Positions 6,344-6,718 of a stretch of DNA of 6,718 bases are shown piece after piece. The DNA lies in NCBI GenBank assembly GCA_007135745.1, contig SLIH01000360.1:1-6718 (forward strand). The letters are read 5' to 3'. The position numbers were made by a program, and so were the translations under genes. Under the pieces are notes generated by a model that saw nothing but the letters and a program-made list of their open reading frames with translations, had not been told where the DNA came from and did not search any database. The DNA is from Halomonas sp. Lineage in GTDB: Bacteria > Pseudomonadota > Gammaproteobacteria > Pseudomonadales > Oleiphilaceae. How positions within the stretch are numbered: position 1 is the stretch's first letter; the number at the start of each line of letters is the position of its first letter.

Positions 6344-6373
6344 TGTACTGCTCACACCCGACCAGGTCGCGCG

Positions 6374-6646
6374 TTACTTAACAGCATCCTTGAGCGCTTT
6401 CCCGGCCTTGAAGCTCGGCACCTTGGAAGCAGCGATGCGGATTTCCTGGCCAGTCTGCGGGTTACGACCTGTCCGCGCAGCACGCTCCTTGACAGAGAAG
6501 GTGCCAAATCCAATCAGAGTAACCTGATCACCTTTTTTGAGGGAATCCGTAATGGAGCCGACCATAGCGTCGAGTGCACGACCAGCTGCGGCCTTGGAGA
6601 TATCTGCGGAATCAGCAATTGCGTCGATCAGTTCGGACTTATTCAC
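6374..6646 (-). CDS. hupB: DNA-binding protein HU-beta
   Basis: A 90-residue histone-like nucleoid protein that binds and bends DNA as a dimer. It has the family's full length and all landmarks: the helical N-half [20 protein letters not shown], the strand [20 protein letters not shown], the DNA-clasping arm with the signature [12 protein letters not shown] (residues 61-72; Pro64 is the conserved intercalating Pro), and the closing helix [12 protein letters not shown]. The start codon is GTG, 6 nt after AAGGGG; no in-frame ATG is available at this position. In gammaproteobacteria hupB usually follows lon and precedes ppiD; lon would lie beyond the right edge. Pairing with IHF-type or HU-alpha subunits cannot be judged here. 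The sequence is closest in style to Pseudomonas/Marinobacter HU-beta. Confidence 0.96.
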   Translation of the reverse strand: MNKSELIDAIADSADISKAAAGRALDAMVGSITDSLKKGDQVTLIGFGTFSVKERAARTGRNPQTGQEIRIAASKVPSFKAGKALKDAVK

Positions 6647-6718
6647 ACTAAACCCCTTAGTTTTCTTTCCGTGTTAGACGTTTTGGTTTGTTTTTGGGCG
6701 ACTCCGACTATCGCACAC
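6647..6718 (-). promoter_or_regulatory. hupB upstream region with ribosome binding site
   Basis: The 72 bases before the GTG hold an AAGGGG ribosome site at 6 nt and an A-rich stretch on the minus strand (about 6678-6696). No clear -35/-10 pair is seen, and the region is cut by the window edge, so the main promoter may lie outside. Confidence 0.45.

Noticed and set aside
6359..6369. Palindrome CGACCAGGTCG between hupB and the tRNA
   Set aside because: The one-base centre cannot form a hairpin loop and no U-tract follows, so it is not a terminator; too short for an operator call.

Overview
The window looks chromosomal, from a gammaproteobacterium that is probably marine or moderately halophilic. 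The HU protein is very close in sequence style to Pseudomonas/Marinobacter-type HU-beta, the hupB-ppiD neighbourhood is the usual gammaproteobacterial one, and the proteins are rich in Asp and Glu, especially PpiD and the envelope proteins. The taxonomic call is by recognition, not by a search. All supported genes lie on the minus strand, so transcription runs from high to low coordinates.

Right part (about 4180-6718) is conserved core. hupB (HU-beta, GTG start) is followed after 30 nt by tRNA-Asp(GUC) with an encoded CCA. A clear intrinsic terminator follows the tRNA. Then comes ppiD, a 623-residue membrane-anchored periplasmic chaperone with a parvulin domain. A 9-bp hairpin without a U-tract lies just after the ppiD stop.

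Left part (1-4081) is an envelope cassette: a secreted C39-family cysteine peptidase, an outer-membrane beta-barrel with a short N-terminal helical/coiled segment, a FadL/OmpP1-type barrel, and (after 225 nt) a lipoprotein cut by the window edge. The peptidase plus coil-plus-barrel pair recalls FapD and FapF of the Pseudomonas functional-amyloid (Fap) system. The addition of a FadL-like barrel and further envelope proteins recalls the poorly characterised fil clusters of Acinetobacter. No pilin-, amyloid- or adhesin-like substrate gene is visible here. My inference is that this is a secretion or surface-assembly system whose substrate lies beyond the left edge or elsewhere. It is the least described part of the window.

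No mobile element, CRISPR array, rRNA gene or phage gene was seen. No gap without a gene exceeds 300 bases; the two largest (325-549 and 4082-4299) are described below.
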